A DNA stretch of 64,000 nt, taken from assembly GCF_052180215.1 (NCBI RefSeq), contig NZ_CP197471.1, forward strand, positions 1,212,001 to 1,276,000. Reading direction: 5' to 3'. Shown in pieces: positions 43,496 through 52,624 of the stretch. The DNA comes from Pseudoneobacillus sp052180215 (GTDB lineage: Bacteria; Bacillota; Bacilli; Bacillales; Cytobacillaceae). Positions within the stretch are counted from its first letter, which is position 1. Each line of letters opens with the position of its first letter. The notes below the pieces were generated by a model that was not told the DNA's origin, ran no database searches, and worked only from the letters and a program-made list of their open reading frames with translations. Made by a program: the position numbers and the translations under genes.

Positions 43496-44779
43496 ATGTA
43501 TATAACGCTAAATGTTGAAACTAATTTTGAGATTAAGAGTCTTTCAGACTTGCCAAAATTTAAACAACTAATGGAGCATTTAAAAATGAAAATTAATAAA
43601 AGTAAATTAGCAGAAGAATTAGGTGTGGATCGAAGAACGATTGATAAGTATCTGGGGGGATTTGTCCCGAAACGCAAACGAGAAAAGCCTTCTAAAATTG
43701 ATGAATACTATGAAGTTATTGCAGCCCTTCTTAGCGAAGATTCAAAGCAGGTTTTTTATTATCGGCGAGTGCTTTGGCAATATCTTAAGGATAACCACGG
43801 TTTAAATTGTTCTGATTCTGCATTCCGTGCCTATATTGCACGAACACCAGAATTTAAAGCCTATTTTGAGGATGAGAAGCGTATTTCTTCCCCTACGGGG
43901 ACGGTTCGTTTTGAAACACCTCCAGGCAAACAAGCTCAACTAGATTGGAAGGAAAGTATTCAGTTTGAAACAAAAGATGGGGAAAAAGTAGAAGTCAATG
44001 TTGCGGTGTTACTTCTATCGTATTCTAGATTCCGTGCTTTCTATTTAAGTATCTCTAAGTCTCAAAGTGTACTGCTCTCTTTTTTAACGGAGGCATTTGA
44101 AGCATTTGGAGGCGTACCCACTGAAATTGTAACGGATAATATGAAAACCGTAATGGACGAGGCAAGAACAGAATTTTCTGGCGGGAAAGTAAATTCAAAG
44201 TTTGAGCAGTTTGCGAAGGATTTTGGTTTTAAAGTAAAACCTTGTATTGCAGGCCGCCCAAGGACCAAAGGAAAAGTAGAATCAACGATGAAGTTATTAG
44301 ATGAAATTCATGCTTACCAAGGGCAATTAACTTTAGAAGAGCTACATCAGTTTATACAAGATTTATGTAATCGAATTAATCACGAGTTGCATCAAGGAAC
44401 AGGTAAAATACCGGTTTTTGAATTTAAAAAAGAAAGGAATCACTTACTCCAGCTACCAACTGAAAAAGTAAGAGATTCCTATCGCATCAAACATACACAA
44501 GTAAAAGTCAATGCGTCTAACATGATTTCCTACAAATCCAATCAATATTCGGTACCAGCCGAATACCGAGGAAAAAAAGTAGGCTTACAAGTGTACGATG
44601 AACAACTATGGATTTATTATAACACGAAACTCATCGCTCAACACTCAATCAGTAACGCAAAACTCAATTATCAGGAAGAACATTATAGAGAAAGTCTACT
44701 TGTTTCAGCCCCGTATTATCCTGAGATTGATGAATTAGCCAAACAAAATCTAGCAGCGATTGGAAAGGTGTATAAATAA
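43496..44779 (+). CDS. istA: IS21-type transposase IstA
   Basis: 427 residues. N-terminal helix-turn-helix KSKLAEELGVDRRTIDKYL, then a DDE integrase core: AQLDWKES, EIVTDNMKTVM, and TKGKVESTMK carrying the glutamate. Start is the ATG after GGGGGGATTAGT. It appears intact. Its stop overlaps the istB start (TAATG). Confidence 0.93.
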   Translation: MYITLNVETNFEIKSLSDLPKFKQLMEHLKMKINKSKLAEELGVDRRTIDKYLGGFVPKRKREKPSKIDEYYEVIAALLSEDSKQVFYYRRVLWQYLKDNHGLNCSDSAFRAYIARTPEFKAYFEDEKRISSPTGTVRFETPPGKQAQLDWKESIQFETKDGEKVEVNVAVLLLSYSRFRAFYLSISKSQSVLLSFLTEAFEAFGGVPTEIVTDNMKTVMDEARTEFSGGKVNSKFEQFAKDFGFKVKPCIAGRPRTKGKVESTMKLLDEIHAYQGQLTLEELHQFIQDLCNRINHELHQGTGKIPVFEFKKERNHLLQLPTEKVRDSYRIKHTQVKVNASNMISYKSNQYSVPAEYRGKKVGLQVYDEQLWIYYNTKLIAQHSISNAKLNYQEEHYRESLLVSAPYYPEIDELAKQNLAAIGKVYK

Positions 44780-45537
44780 TGAATCCCGGTACAAATTATC
44801 AACATTTACTAAATAATTTAGAGTATTTAAAACTCAAACAAATGATGGTGCATCTAAATCAAGTTATAGATTTCAGCGTACAAAACCAATTATCATTTGT
44901 GGACACCCTTATTAAATTAACAAATTACGAAATTGATGTGCGTGAACAAAATATGATTCATTCTATGGTGAAGGTTGGAGCTTTTCCACATTTAAAAGAA
45001 GTGAAGGATTTTGACTTTGATTTTCAACCGTCCATCAATCAACAGCAAATTTTCGATTTTTTAACGTTACGATTTATTGAGAAAAATGAAAATATCGTCT
45101 TTTTAGGACCGAGTGGTGTTGGTAAAACCCACTTGGCCACATCAATTGGGATTCACGCAGCTAAGAAGAGAACAAGTACGTATTTTATCAAGTGCCATGA
45201 TTTGATACAGAATCTGAAAAGAGCGAGGTTGGAAAATCACTTAGAAAATCGATTGAAACACTATGCAAAATATAAGCTTTTGATTATTGACGAAATTGGA
45301 TATTTACCGATTGATCAAGAGGATGCGAAAATGTTTTTTCAACTTATTGATATGCGTTATGAAAAGCGCAGTACGATATTTACAACGAATATAAACTTTA
45401 AAGCATGGGATGAAGTCTTCCAGGAGCCAAAGCTAGCTAATGCGATATTAGATCGAATTTTACACCATGCGACTGTGGTGACAATGGTAGGCAATTCATA
45501 TCGTTTAAAAGATCATTTAGCTAAAGAAAACGAGTAA
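44779..45537 (+). CDS. istB: IS21-type helper ATPase IstB
   Basis: 252 residues, AAA+ ATPase that assists IstA. Walker A GPSGVGKTHLA and Walker B LLIIDEIGYLPI are complete, followed by FQLIDMRYEKRSTIFTTN. Overlaps istA by one base, as in other IS21 elements. Intact. Confidence 0.94.
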   Translation: MNPGTNYQHLLNNLEYLKLKQMMVHLNQVIDFSVQNQLSFVDTLIKLTNYEIDVREQNMIHSMVKVGAFPHLKEVKDFDFDFQPSINQQQIFDFLTLRFIEKNENIVFLGPSGVGKTHLATSIGIHAAKKRTSTYFIKCHDLIQNLKRARLENHLENRLKHYAKYKLLIIDEIGYLPIDQEDAKMFFQLIDMRYEKRSTIFTTNINFKAWDEVFQEPKLANAILDRILHHATVVTMVGNSYRLKDHLAKENE

Positions 45538-45629
45538 TTTTGTACATCCTTATACAAGCGAAATTGTACATATTTGTGTTGACATTTATAGGCGGCTTTA
45601 AGAAGTTTAATTTTTAAATTATTCATATT

Positions 45630-45668
45630 AAATTTAAAAACCTCAATCTCTAATGGACTGAGGTTTCA
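45630..45668 (-). terminator. Terminator of the glycosyltransferase gene
   Basis: AAACCTCA / TGAGGTTT stem; the minus strand continues TTTAAATTTAATATG. Confidence 0.75.
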
Positions 45669-45721
45669 GATTTATTATGAAATAGTTTATAAGTAGGCTA
45701 AATGGTTTTTAATTACTTCCC

Positions 45722-47251
45722 TTAAGGTTCTACAACAATTATCTCCTTACCCGAAGCACAATACTTAGCATACTGAATACAAGTTTCTAATGAATCATTC
45801 GGCTCCATTGGCCACCAGCGAATTGCTCCCATTGGTGCCTTTGAAGCATAACTCTCTACTTCTTCTGGAATCCTGCCTACAACGACTACTTCCATTTCTT
45901 TGAAATTAGTATCTAACCCCTTTTGTAGAGTCTTAAGTAATTGGGAATGTTCATGATCAGATTGTGAATAGGGGATAGGAAATAGGATAGACACTTTAGA
46001 ATCATCTTCATTTATAATATGAGCCGTTTTCCGAGCAGGATGGTCAGGAGGCGTTTCCCAGACTCGGCTGTAAGGTAAGAGTTCCGGTAAAGCAAGTTCT
46101 TCCCCTCTTGAACAAATCCTTTGATAATAATAGCGATAAAGTTCCCGTATTAGGATCTGAATCTGTTGATTCCGAGTAAAAGTGGAATTATCTCCATGCT
46201 CATTTCGATATTGGATATAAAGTAAATGAGGTATAGCCACCATCTTTGTACAAAGAAATGTTCGAACAATCATATCGTAATCATCTGCAACCAAAAGTTC
46301 TTCACGATGTCCTCCAATTAGATGATAACAATCCCGAGTCCACGCTCGTGGATGATTTGGTAAACCCACCAAATGCCTAATGGTATTTGCATTAATGGTG
46401 GTATGTCTTTGTACATTTTGCCATCTGTTCATTTCATGTACCCAGACTCGATAATGAATACTATAACCATACCCACAATCCCACCCATACCAATGGGCAA
46501 AATTAGTTCCGTAATAAACTTCAGTGCAATCTCCATAGGCAAAACCGCATTCTGGATTTTGCTTAAATGCATCAACAATTTTCTGAAGACAATCAGTGGT
46601 GAGGTCATCATCATGATCAACTTCTACTAATATTTCCCCTGTACATAGCCCAGCTGCATACCGTTTAATGGCCCCAATATATCCATTACGAAAGTCTTGA
46701 CGATATCTTCTAACCCTTGGGTCCTCTAAGGTAAGCAAACTCTGATGATAGGTTTCATCATCATCACCTGAGTCGTCTACAATGATCCATTCCCAATTAG
46801 TGTATGTTTGATTCAATAAAGATCGATACGGTCGTTGAATTTTCTCTTTAGATCTATAGCTAGCTGTAAAGATGGATATTAAGGGAGTATCGGAAGAAAA
46901 TCGAGTGGATGGTATGGTTCTATTTTCAGGAAGAGGATCAGTGCTTTTCAGCCAACAGTAAAATAATTTATAGGGTTGAATCTCTTCTATGGAAGAATAA
47001 TGTAACCAGCGTTTTCTTTCGTGATGAGGTAATTTATTTAGTGTTTTAAACTCTTGCCATTCTGGTCCTAGGGAAAGATAAACTCTTGGGTTCTTTGGAT
47101 GAATATTTAATAACGAGTCTGTAGGAGCATATACTTTTACAGTGATGCCGCTTTCTTTCAATTTAGCTAACATATCCTTAAAACCATTTAAATTATTCTT
47201 TTTCGAAATAAAAAGATGGGTTGTCAATAAAGGAGTTTCAGTGGAAGGCAA
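45722..47251 (-). CDS. Family 2 glycosyltransferase (large)
   Basis: 509 residues. GT2 (GT-A) core at about residues 125-370: LISIFTASYRSKEKIQRPYR, WEWIIVDDSGDDD, then GEILVEVDHDDDLT with the metal-binding DxD, and HREELLVADDYDM. An N-terminal 120 residues and a C-terminal 110 residues flank it. TTG start, 8 nt after GAGGGGG. Spore-polysaccharide or glycoprotein role suggested by the collagen-like gene and rhamnose cluster. Confidence 0.85.
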   Translation of the reverse strand: MPSTETPLLTTHLFISKKNNLNGFKDMLAKLKESGITVKVYAPTDSLLNIHPKNPRVYLSLGPEWQEFKTLNKLPHHERKRWLHYSSIEEIQPYKLFYCWLKSTDPLPENRTIPSTRFSSDTPLISIFTASYRSKEKIQRPYRSLLNQTYTNWEWIIVDDSGDDDETYHQSLLTLEDPRVRRYRQDFRNGYIGAIKRYAAGLCTGEILVEVDHDDDLTTDCLQKIVDAFKQNPECGFAYGDCTEVYYGTNFAHWYGWDCGYGYSIHYRVWVHEMNRWQNVQRHTTINANTIRHLVGLPNHPRAWTRDCYHLIGGHREELLVADDYDMIVRTFLCTKMVAIPHLLYIQYRNEHGDNSTFTRNQQIQILIRELYRYYYQRICSRGEELALPELLPYSRVWETPPDHPARKTAHIINEDDSKVSILFPIPYSQSDHEHSQLLKTLQKGLDTNFKEMEVVVVGRIPEEVESYASKAPMGAIRWWPMEPNDSLETCIQYAKYCASGKEIIVVEP

Positions 47252-47471
47252 CTCATATTCCCCCTCTAAAAAAATTGGTTAAATAGCGTGTAAATATTTC
47301 TTCCTTCCTTAATGAATCAATTTCAAAATACAAACTCACTCATTATTTTTATCTACATAGATATATATGGGAAAGGAAAGAAGATATGCCCTTGACGATA
47401 CTAAATCAATGGAATCACGAAGTTCAAGGGAATGAATGTTGTAGTTGATAAGGAGTTGACAAAAGCAACTT

Positions 47472-48587
47472 ATGATACAAATTCCATTTTTGCGACCAAA
47501 TCTTGTTAAGCACGAGGCTCTAATCCCGTATTTAAAAGAAATAGAAGACTCTAGACTTTATAGTAATTTTGGTCCTTTAAATACACGGTTTGAAAAACAA
47601 GTCATGAATCAATATTTTGACAATGATGGAGCAGTCATAACAGTCAATAATGCAACAATTGGCTTGATATTGGCTCTTTCTCAAATTAGGAAATCGAAGG
47701 GTAAGTATGTTCTCATGCCTAGCTTTACGTTTGCTGCTACTCCCTTAGCAGCAATTTGGAGTGGGTTAGAGCCCTATTTTGTTGATATTAATTCTGATAA
47801 CTGGTCTATGAATGAGAGTTTACTTAAGGATTGTCTAGAAAAATTGGGTGATGACGTAGCTGCTGTTCTACCCTATGCAACCTTCGGAACGAACATGGAC
47901 CTAAAATTCTATAAAAAGATTCATGAATCTGGGGTTCCTGTGGTTGTAGATGCAGCTGCCAGTTTCGGTGCAATAAAAGACCAAATTCACTTTGGAAAGG
48001 GATTCCCTGGTTTTGTTGTGTTTAGTTTTCATGCAACCAAATCTTTTGGAGTAGGGGAGGGAGGTCTAATCTATAGTGGAAACAAGGATTTAATATCTAA
48101 AATTCGCCAAGCGGAGAATTTTGGATTTTCGAGTAACAGAGAAACCAATTTACTTGGTTTGAATGGGAAGATATCAGAGTACACGGCAGCAATCGCCTTA
48201 GCTACTTTGGATGTATATGAGCAAAAAATGAATGTGCGACAACAAATTTATCATTGGTACTTAAACGAACTAGAACAAAAAGGATTATTCGATAAAGGCT
48301 GGCAAGTTCAAAAAACGGAGGGAGGAATCCCTCATCAATTTATGCCAATTTGTTGTCCAGAAGGTAAAAATAACAGCGATATTATCCAATCTCTCGCAAA
48401 TTTGAATATAGAAGCTCGTACTTACTTTTCTCCGACTTGCCACCAACAACCACTTTTTAAATCTTATCAACATGCCACTTTACAGGTCACCGAAAATCTT
48501 TCAAAACGCATCCTTAGTCTCCCTCTATGGGAAGAAATGACCATTCAAGATGTTAAGAGAATTGTAGAAGGGATGGGGTTATCATAA
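47472..48587 (+). CDS. DegT/DnrJ/EryC1-type sugar aminotransferase
   Basis: 371 residues, PLP-dependent enzyme that adds an amino group to a keto-sugar nucleotide. The PLP lysine lies in FSFHATKSFGVGEGGLIY, with VVVDAAASFGA upstream. The ribosome site AAGGAG is 15 nt from the ATG, unusually far, so translation may be weak. The next gene overlaps by 4 nt and is an acyltransferase, a classic pair for making N-acylated amino-sugars. Confidence 0.9.
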   Translation: MIQIPFLRPNLVKHEALIPYLKEIEDSRLYSNFGPLNTRFEKQVMNQYFDNDGAVITVNNATIGLILALSQIRKSKGKYVLMPSFTFAATPLAAIWSGLEPYFVDINSDNWSMNESLLKDCLEKLGDDVAAVLPYATFGTNMDLKFYKKIHESGVPVVVDAAASFGAIKDQIHFGKGFPGFVVFSFHATKSFGVGEGGLIYSGNKDLISKIRQAENFGFSSNRETNLLGLNGKISEYTAAIALATLDVYEQKMNVRQQIYHWYLNELEQKGLFDKGWQVQKTEGGIPHQFMPICCPEGKNNSDIIQSLANLNIEARTYFSPTCHQQPLFKSYQHATLQVTENLSKRILSLPLWEEMTIQDVKRIVEGMGLS

Positions 48588-49225
48588 AGCCGCTTGTTGT
48601 TTGGGGATGCGGAGGACACGGTCGTGAGGTTCTTCATCTATGTGAACAAATAGGTATAAAAGTGTTGGGATTTTTAGATGAAAGACCTGAAGTGAAAGGG
48701 AAGGTAGTGGATGATGTACCTGTATTAGGTGATTTACCTGATATTATTTCATTAAAAAATGACGTGAAGATTGTTTGTGCAGGTGTAGGGGATCCGTACC
48801 TAAAGAAACGACTAGTTGAAAAAACGAAGAACTTTGGGTTTCAATTTGCAGATTCATTAATACATCCCTCTGTGTTTATTTCTAAACGAAATCGCTTAGG
48901 AATTGGTAATGTCATTTGTGAAGGGACTATTATTACCACGAATGTAGATATAGGTAATTTTGTCATTATAAATCGAGGAGTAGGGATTAGTCATGATGAT
49001 CAAATAGAGGATTATGTGACTGTATCTCCAGGAGTTCAAATTGCAGGGAATGTCACTTTACGGGAAGGTGCTTTTATAGGAATAGGCTCTTCCATTCGTG
49101 AAAAAACGACCATAGGATCCTGGTCTGTGATTGGCGGGGGATCTTTCGTGAAAGATGATGTACAAGAGCATTCATTATATGCAGGGGTTCCTGCAGAGTT
49201 TAAAAGAAGTCTAAAAAAATGCTAA
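48584..49225 (+). CDS. NeuD/PglD-type sugar O/N-acyltransferase, apparent ATA start
   Basis: 213 residues if read from the ATA overlapping the previous stop. The N-terminal part holds KPLVVWGCGGHGREVLHLCE, the Rossmann-like PglD motif; the C-terminal part is left-handed beta-helix hexapeptide repeats (IGNVICEGTIITTNVDIGN, IAGNVTLREGAFIGIG). No ATG, GTG or TTG exists in frame before the motif. The first standard start (GTG 48662) would cut it off. The overlap reads ATAA, as if ATGA had changed. Confidence 0.8.
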   Translation: MKPLVVWGCGGHGREVLHLCEQIGIKVLGFLDERPEVKGKVVDDVPVLGDLPDIISLKNDVKIVCAGVGDPYLKKRLVEKTKNFGFQFADSLIHPSVFISKRNRLGIGNVICEGTIITTNVDIGNFVIINRGVGISHDDQIEDYVTVSPGVQIAGNVTLREGAFIGIGSSIREKTTIGSWSVIGGGSFVKDDVQEHSLYAGVPAEFKRSLKKC

Positions 49226-49270
49226 ACGTTCATTAACTATTATTTAACCAAAGAGAAAGGGGGAATCATT

Positions 49271-50134
49271 CTGGGAAAATCCTTAGTAAGTGTTGTGATA
49301 CCAGCATATAATCGTCCAGATACTTTAAAAATAGCTATCGAAAGCGTATTGCAACAAACCTATCAAAATATTGAAATCATTATTTGTGATGATAGTTCAG
49401 ATAATAGGGTGCAAGAAATGCTTGTTCCTTATATAAAATCATATCCTCAGATTAAGTACCATAAAAACGAACGGAACCTATTCCTAGAAAATTGGCATAA
49501 ATGCTTCGACCTTGCATCAGGTGAGTATATTAATTATTTAATGGATGATGATGTTTTTCATAAAGATAAAATTGCGAAAATGATCTATTTTTTTAATGAA
49601 TTTGAGAATATTACACTCGTTACTTCTTATCGGCAGACTATTAATGAATCCGGTCATTTCATTTCCCCTATGCGTGCGACTATGAAACTATATCAAGAAA
49701 CCCGAATTTTAGAAGGCAAACGGTTTGGAAATTTTGTGTTAACAAATTGTCTCAATGTTATAGGCGAACCTACGACAGTGTTATTTCGCAAAAAGGATCT
49801 AACCGAAAAATTTGGGGTATATCAAGGGAAACAGTATTCACTTATTAATGACCTAGCGGCTTGGCTATCATTGTTATCCAAGGGGAAGGCTGTATATATC
49901 CCGGAAGCACTTAGTTATTTTCGAATACATCCTAAACAAAATAATAATGTTTTGGGATTTAAGGCTTTTGGTGAATGGCTGGATATAATGATTGCTTCAA
50001 GAGAAGATGGATTTCTTGATACGAATGAATTATTCAAAACTGCTTTAAACTCTTACAGAAATCGAGTGAAGAATTATCCTCAATTTATTAAAGATGTCGA
50101 ACGAATTGATGAGATATTAAAAACTTTAGATTAA
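49271..50134 (+). CDS. Family 2 glycosyltransferase, apparent CTG (or ATT) start
   Basis: 287 residues reading GKSLVSVVIPAYNRPDTLKIA at the start (first strand of GT-A). Nucleotide-binding aspartates in IIICDDSSD and metal-binding YLMDDDVFH. A strong AAAGGGGGAATCATT precedes CTG at 7 nt; the next standard start (GTG 49295) would remove half of the first strand SVVIPAYN. Last gene of the DegT-acyltransferase-GT unit, followed by a terminator shared with rfbD. Confidence 0.8.
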   Translation: MGKSLVSVVIPAYNRPDTLKIAIESVLQQTYQNIEIIICDDSSDNRVQEMLVPYIKSYPQIKYHKNERNLFLENWHKCFDLASGEYINYLMDDDVFHKDKIAKMIYFFNEFENITLVTSYRQTINESGHFISPMRATMKLYQETRILEGKRFGNFVLTNCLNVIGEPTTVLFRKKDLTEKFGVYQGKQYSLINDLAAWLSLLSKGKAVYIPEALSYFRIHPKQNNNVLGFKAFGEWLDIMIASREDGFLDTNELFKTALNSYRNRVKNYPQFIKDVERIDEILKTLD

Positions 50135-50147
50135 TATGTTAATACTG

Positions 50148-50178
50148 TGAAAAGCTCTCGGGACCCGAGAGCTTTTCA
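50148..50178. terminator. Bidirectional terminator between the GT2 and rfbD genes
   Basis: GAAAAGCTCTCGGG pairs perfectly with CCCGAGAGCTTTTC around one A. Convergent genes on both sides. Confidence 0.9.
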
Positions 50179-50193
50179 AATTGCTTTTATTTA

Positions 50194-51054
50194 TTACTTA
50201 TCTTCCATTTTCTTATTGCCCAGTAAGTACCGGTTTAGCCCATCTTTCCAATGAGGCATAGCATCAAAATGATTAATCCGTAATCCTAAATGGTCTAAAA
50301 CGGAATGCTTCGGTCGCTTAGCAGGACGGGGAAATTCCTCCGTTGTACAAGGTATGAGATTAATAGGATTGTTTCTTAGTCTGAAAATCTCTTTTGCAAA
50401 TTCATACCAAGAGCAGCTACCTGAATTAGATACATGGTAAGTGCCGAATTTATTCGTTTCCATTATTTGAACAATACTTTTAGAAAGGTCTAAAGTATAA
50501 GTTGGACAGCCAACTTGGTCATTTACCACCATCAGTTGCTCCTTTTCTTTTGATAGTTTAAGCATGGTATTGACAAAGTTGCTTCCATTATTTCCGTAAA
50601 CCCAAGAGGTACGAATAATAAAATATTTTGAATGAAAATCCCGAACAAAATTCTCTCCTGCTAATTTTGACTGACCATAAATATTGATTGGGGAAACGGG
50701 TGAAAATTCATGATAGGGTACATTTGACTGTCCATCAAACACATAATCTGTACTGATATAAACCAATTTTGCCTTAATGCTTTCAGCTGCTATAGCGATA
50801 TTTCGAGTGCCTATTCCATTGATAAGAAAAGCTAGGTCCATATTCGATTCCGCCTGATCTACTTGTGTATAAGCAGCACAATGAATAATGATATTTGGTT
50901 GCAATTGTGAAATGGTTTGAAGTACTTGTTCTTCATTTGTAATGTCTAGTTCCTGTTTTCCTTTACCAACAACATCATAGCCTGAATGTTTTAAGAAGAG
51001 AACCAAATCTGAACCGAGCTGTCCTTGTGCACCAGTCACTAGTATTCTAGTAAT
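50194..51054 (-). CDS. rfbD: dTDP-4-dehydrorhamnose reductase, apparent ATT start
   Basis: Last step to dTDP-L-rhamnose. 286 residues. With start at ATT it reads (M)TRILVTGAQGQLGSDLV, a perfect family N-terminus with the NAD(P) motif TGAQGQLG; GAGGGGGG is 7 nt upstream. The first standard start (GTG 51039) would begin inside the first strand. Tyr/Lys pair in INIYGQSKLAGE, plus STDYVFDG. Last gene of rfbACBD. Confidence 0.88.
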   Translation of the reverse strand: MTRILVTGAQGQLGSDLVLFLKHSGYDVVGKGKQELDITNEEQVLQTISQLQPNIIIHCAAYTQVDQAESNMDLAFLINGIGTRNIAIAAESIKAKLVYISTDYVFDGQSNVPYHEFSPVSPINIYGQSKLAGENFVRDFHSKYFIIRTSWVYGNNGSNFVNTMLKLSKEKEQLMVVNDQVGCPTYTLDLSKSIVQIMETNKFGTYHVSNSGSCSWYEFAKEIFRLRNNPINLIPCTTEEFPRPAKRPKHSVLDHLGLRINHFDAMPHWKDGLNRYLLGNKKMEDK

Positions 51055-51087
51055 CTCAAATCCCCCCTCTAAACCCTACTATAAAAT

Positions 51088-52050
51088 TTAAATCAGCTTT
51101 TTCCACCATTCTTCATTTGTTTGATACCAAGTAATCGTTTCTTGGATCCCTTGTTCGAATGTATAACGTGGCTTCCAACCCAATTCATTTTGAATTTTAC
51201 TGGAGTCTATCGCGTATCTAAAATCATGTCCTAATCGATCATTAACAAACGTAATTAAATCTTTGGATACTCCTAATGTTTTAACAATGTGTTCTACAAT
51301 TTCAAGATTGGTACGTTCATTATGTCCGCCGATATTGTATATTTCACCAGATTTACCATTATGGATAACCAAATCAATCGCTGAACAATGATCTTTTACA
51401 TGCAACCAATCTCGAATGTTTTGACCATTCCCATAGACAGGTAGTGTTTTTCCTTTTAGTGCTTTAATAATCATGAGCGGTATTAATTTTTCGGGGAATT
51501 GATAAGGTCCATAATTATTGGAGCATCTAGTGATATTTACATCTAAACCAAATGTTTCATGATAGGCTCTAACTAAGAAGTCTGCACTTGCTTTACTGGC
51601 TGAATAGGGACTGTTGGGGGATAAAGGGGTGTCTTCGGTAAAGTATCCAGTTGGACCGAGTGAGCCATATACTTCATCAGTAGAAATTTGAATGAAACGG
51701 AGATGATATTTTTTTGCCACTTCCAAGAGTGTTTGTGTTCCCATAATATTCGTTTTTACGAATTCAGAGGAATTGGTAATACTCCTATCAACATGTGATT
51801 CAGCGGCAAAATTGACGATTACGTTTACTCCATAAGTCACTACTACATGTTCAAGTAACTCTTGGTTGGTAATGTCTCCTTTAATAAAGGAGTAATGATC
51901 TGAATCTTTAATTGAATGTAAGTTTTCTAAATTTCCAGCGTAAGTTAATTTATCATAATTAATAATATGTTTTTCAGGATATTTTTCTAGAAAGTACTGG
52001 ATAAAGTTGCTACCGATAAACCCTGCTCCACCTGTAACGAGTAATCTCAT
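51088..52050 (-). CDS. rfbB: dTDP-glucose 4,6-dehydratase
   Basis: 320 residues. TGGAGFIGSNF dinucleotide motif at residues 6-16, catalytic Tyr/Lys in SPYSASKAS, and DEVYGSLG. The start ATG overlaps the rfbC stop (ATGA). Makes the 4-keto-6-deoxy intermediate used by RfbC/RfbD, and possibly by the DegT aminotransferase. Confidence 0.95.
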   Translation of the reverse strand: MRLLVTGGAGFIGSNFIQYFLEKYPEKHIINYDKLTYAGNLENLHSIKDSDHYSFIKGDITNQELLEHVVVTYGVNVIVNFAAESHVDRSITNSSEFVKTNIMGTQTLLEVAKKYHLRFIQISTDEVYGSLGPTGYFTEDTPLSPNSPYSASKASADFLVRAYHETFGLDVNITRCSNNYGPYQFPEKLIPLMIIKALKGKTLPVYGNGQNIRDWLHVKDHCSAIDLVIHNGKSGEIYNIGGHNERTNLEIVEHIVKTLGVSKDLITFVNDRLGHDFRYAIDSSKIQNELGWKPRYTFEQGIQETITWYQTNEEWWKKLI

Positions 52051-52613
52051 TTTCTGTCCTCCTTTATTGAAAAATTGATCTCAGCATTTATTAATAAAGG
52101 AAGCTTACTGTCTTTTTCCGATAATATTGGATTTGAAACTGGCCAATCAATGTCAAGGTCAGGATCATTCCAAAGGATTCCTCTTTCTAGATTAGGATCA
52201 TAATACTCATCTACTTTATAGAAAATGTTTGTATTGGGGACGAGGGTACAAAAACCATGAGCAAAGCCTTTTGGAACTATGACTTGGCGTTTATTGTCTT
52301 CACTTAAAATAACACTAATCCATTGACCAAAGGTGGGGGAGTTTTCTCTAATATCTACAACCACATCAAAGATTGCCCCGGTAACTACTCGAACTAACTT
52401 GGATTGCGCTTTTGGATTTAGCTGATAATGTAACCCGCGTAATACGCCAGTCTCTTTAGATAGAGACTGATTATCTTGAATAAAAGCCAGATCTATCCCG
52501 AGTTTTTTTAGTACACTTCTATTGTAGCTTTCCATAAAAAATCCCCGATTGTCACTGTAAACATTCGGTTCAAGGATATATACACCTTGAAGTTTGGTTT
52601 TTTTGATGTTCAT
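52047..52613 (-). CDS. rfbC: dTDP-4-dehydrorhamnose 3,5-epimerase
   Basis: 188 residues; RmlC cupin with RGLHYQLNPKAQSKLVRV carrying the catalytic His and VIVPKGFAHGFCTLV. Ribosome site GGTGGGATATGAAC. Second gene of the operon, overlapping rfbB by 4 nt. Confidence 0.95.
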   Translation of the reverse strand: MNIKKTKLQGVYILEPNVYSDNRGFFMESYNRSVLKKLGIDLAFIQDNQSLSKETGVLRGLHYQLNPKAQSKLVRVVTGAIFDVVVDIRENSPTFGQWISVILSEDNKRQVIVPKGFAHGFCTLVPNTNIFYKVDEYYDPNLERGILWNDPDLDIDWPVSNPILSEKDSKLPLLINAEINFSIKEDRK

Positions 52614-52624
52614 ATCCCACCTCT

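Larger units (their letters stand above)
43405..45590 (+). mobile_element. IS21-family insertion sequence
   Basis: Carries istA and istB. The ends are long inverted repeats of over 60 bp with mismatches: left TAGAAATGCTAATTTAAATATG and right (complement) TATAAATGTCAACACAAATATG, continuing with TGTACA, GCTTG and ATGTACAAAAT on both sides (trimmed here). GGCGG flanks both ends (43400-43404, 45591-45595), a 5-bp target duplication, within the longer match ATAGGCGG. Exact ends are uncertain by a few bases, since IS21 ends are often TG...CA. Confidence 0.85.
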
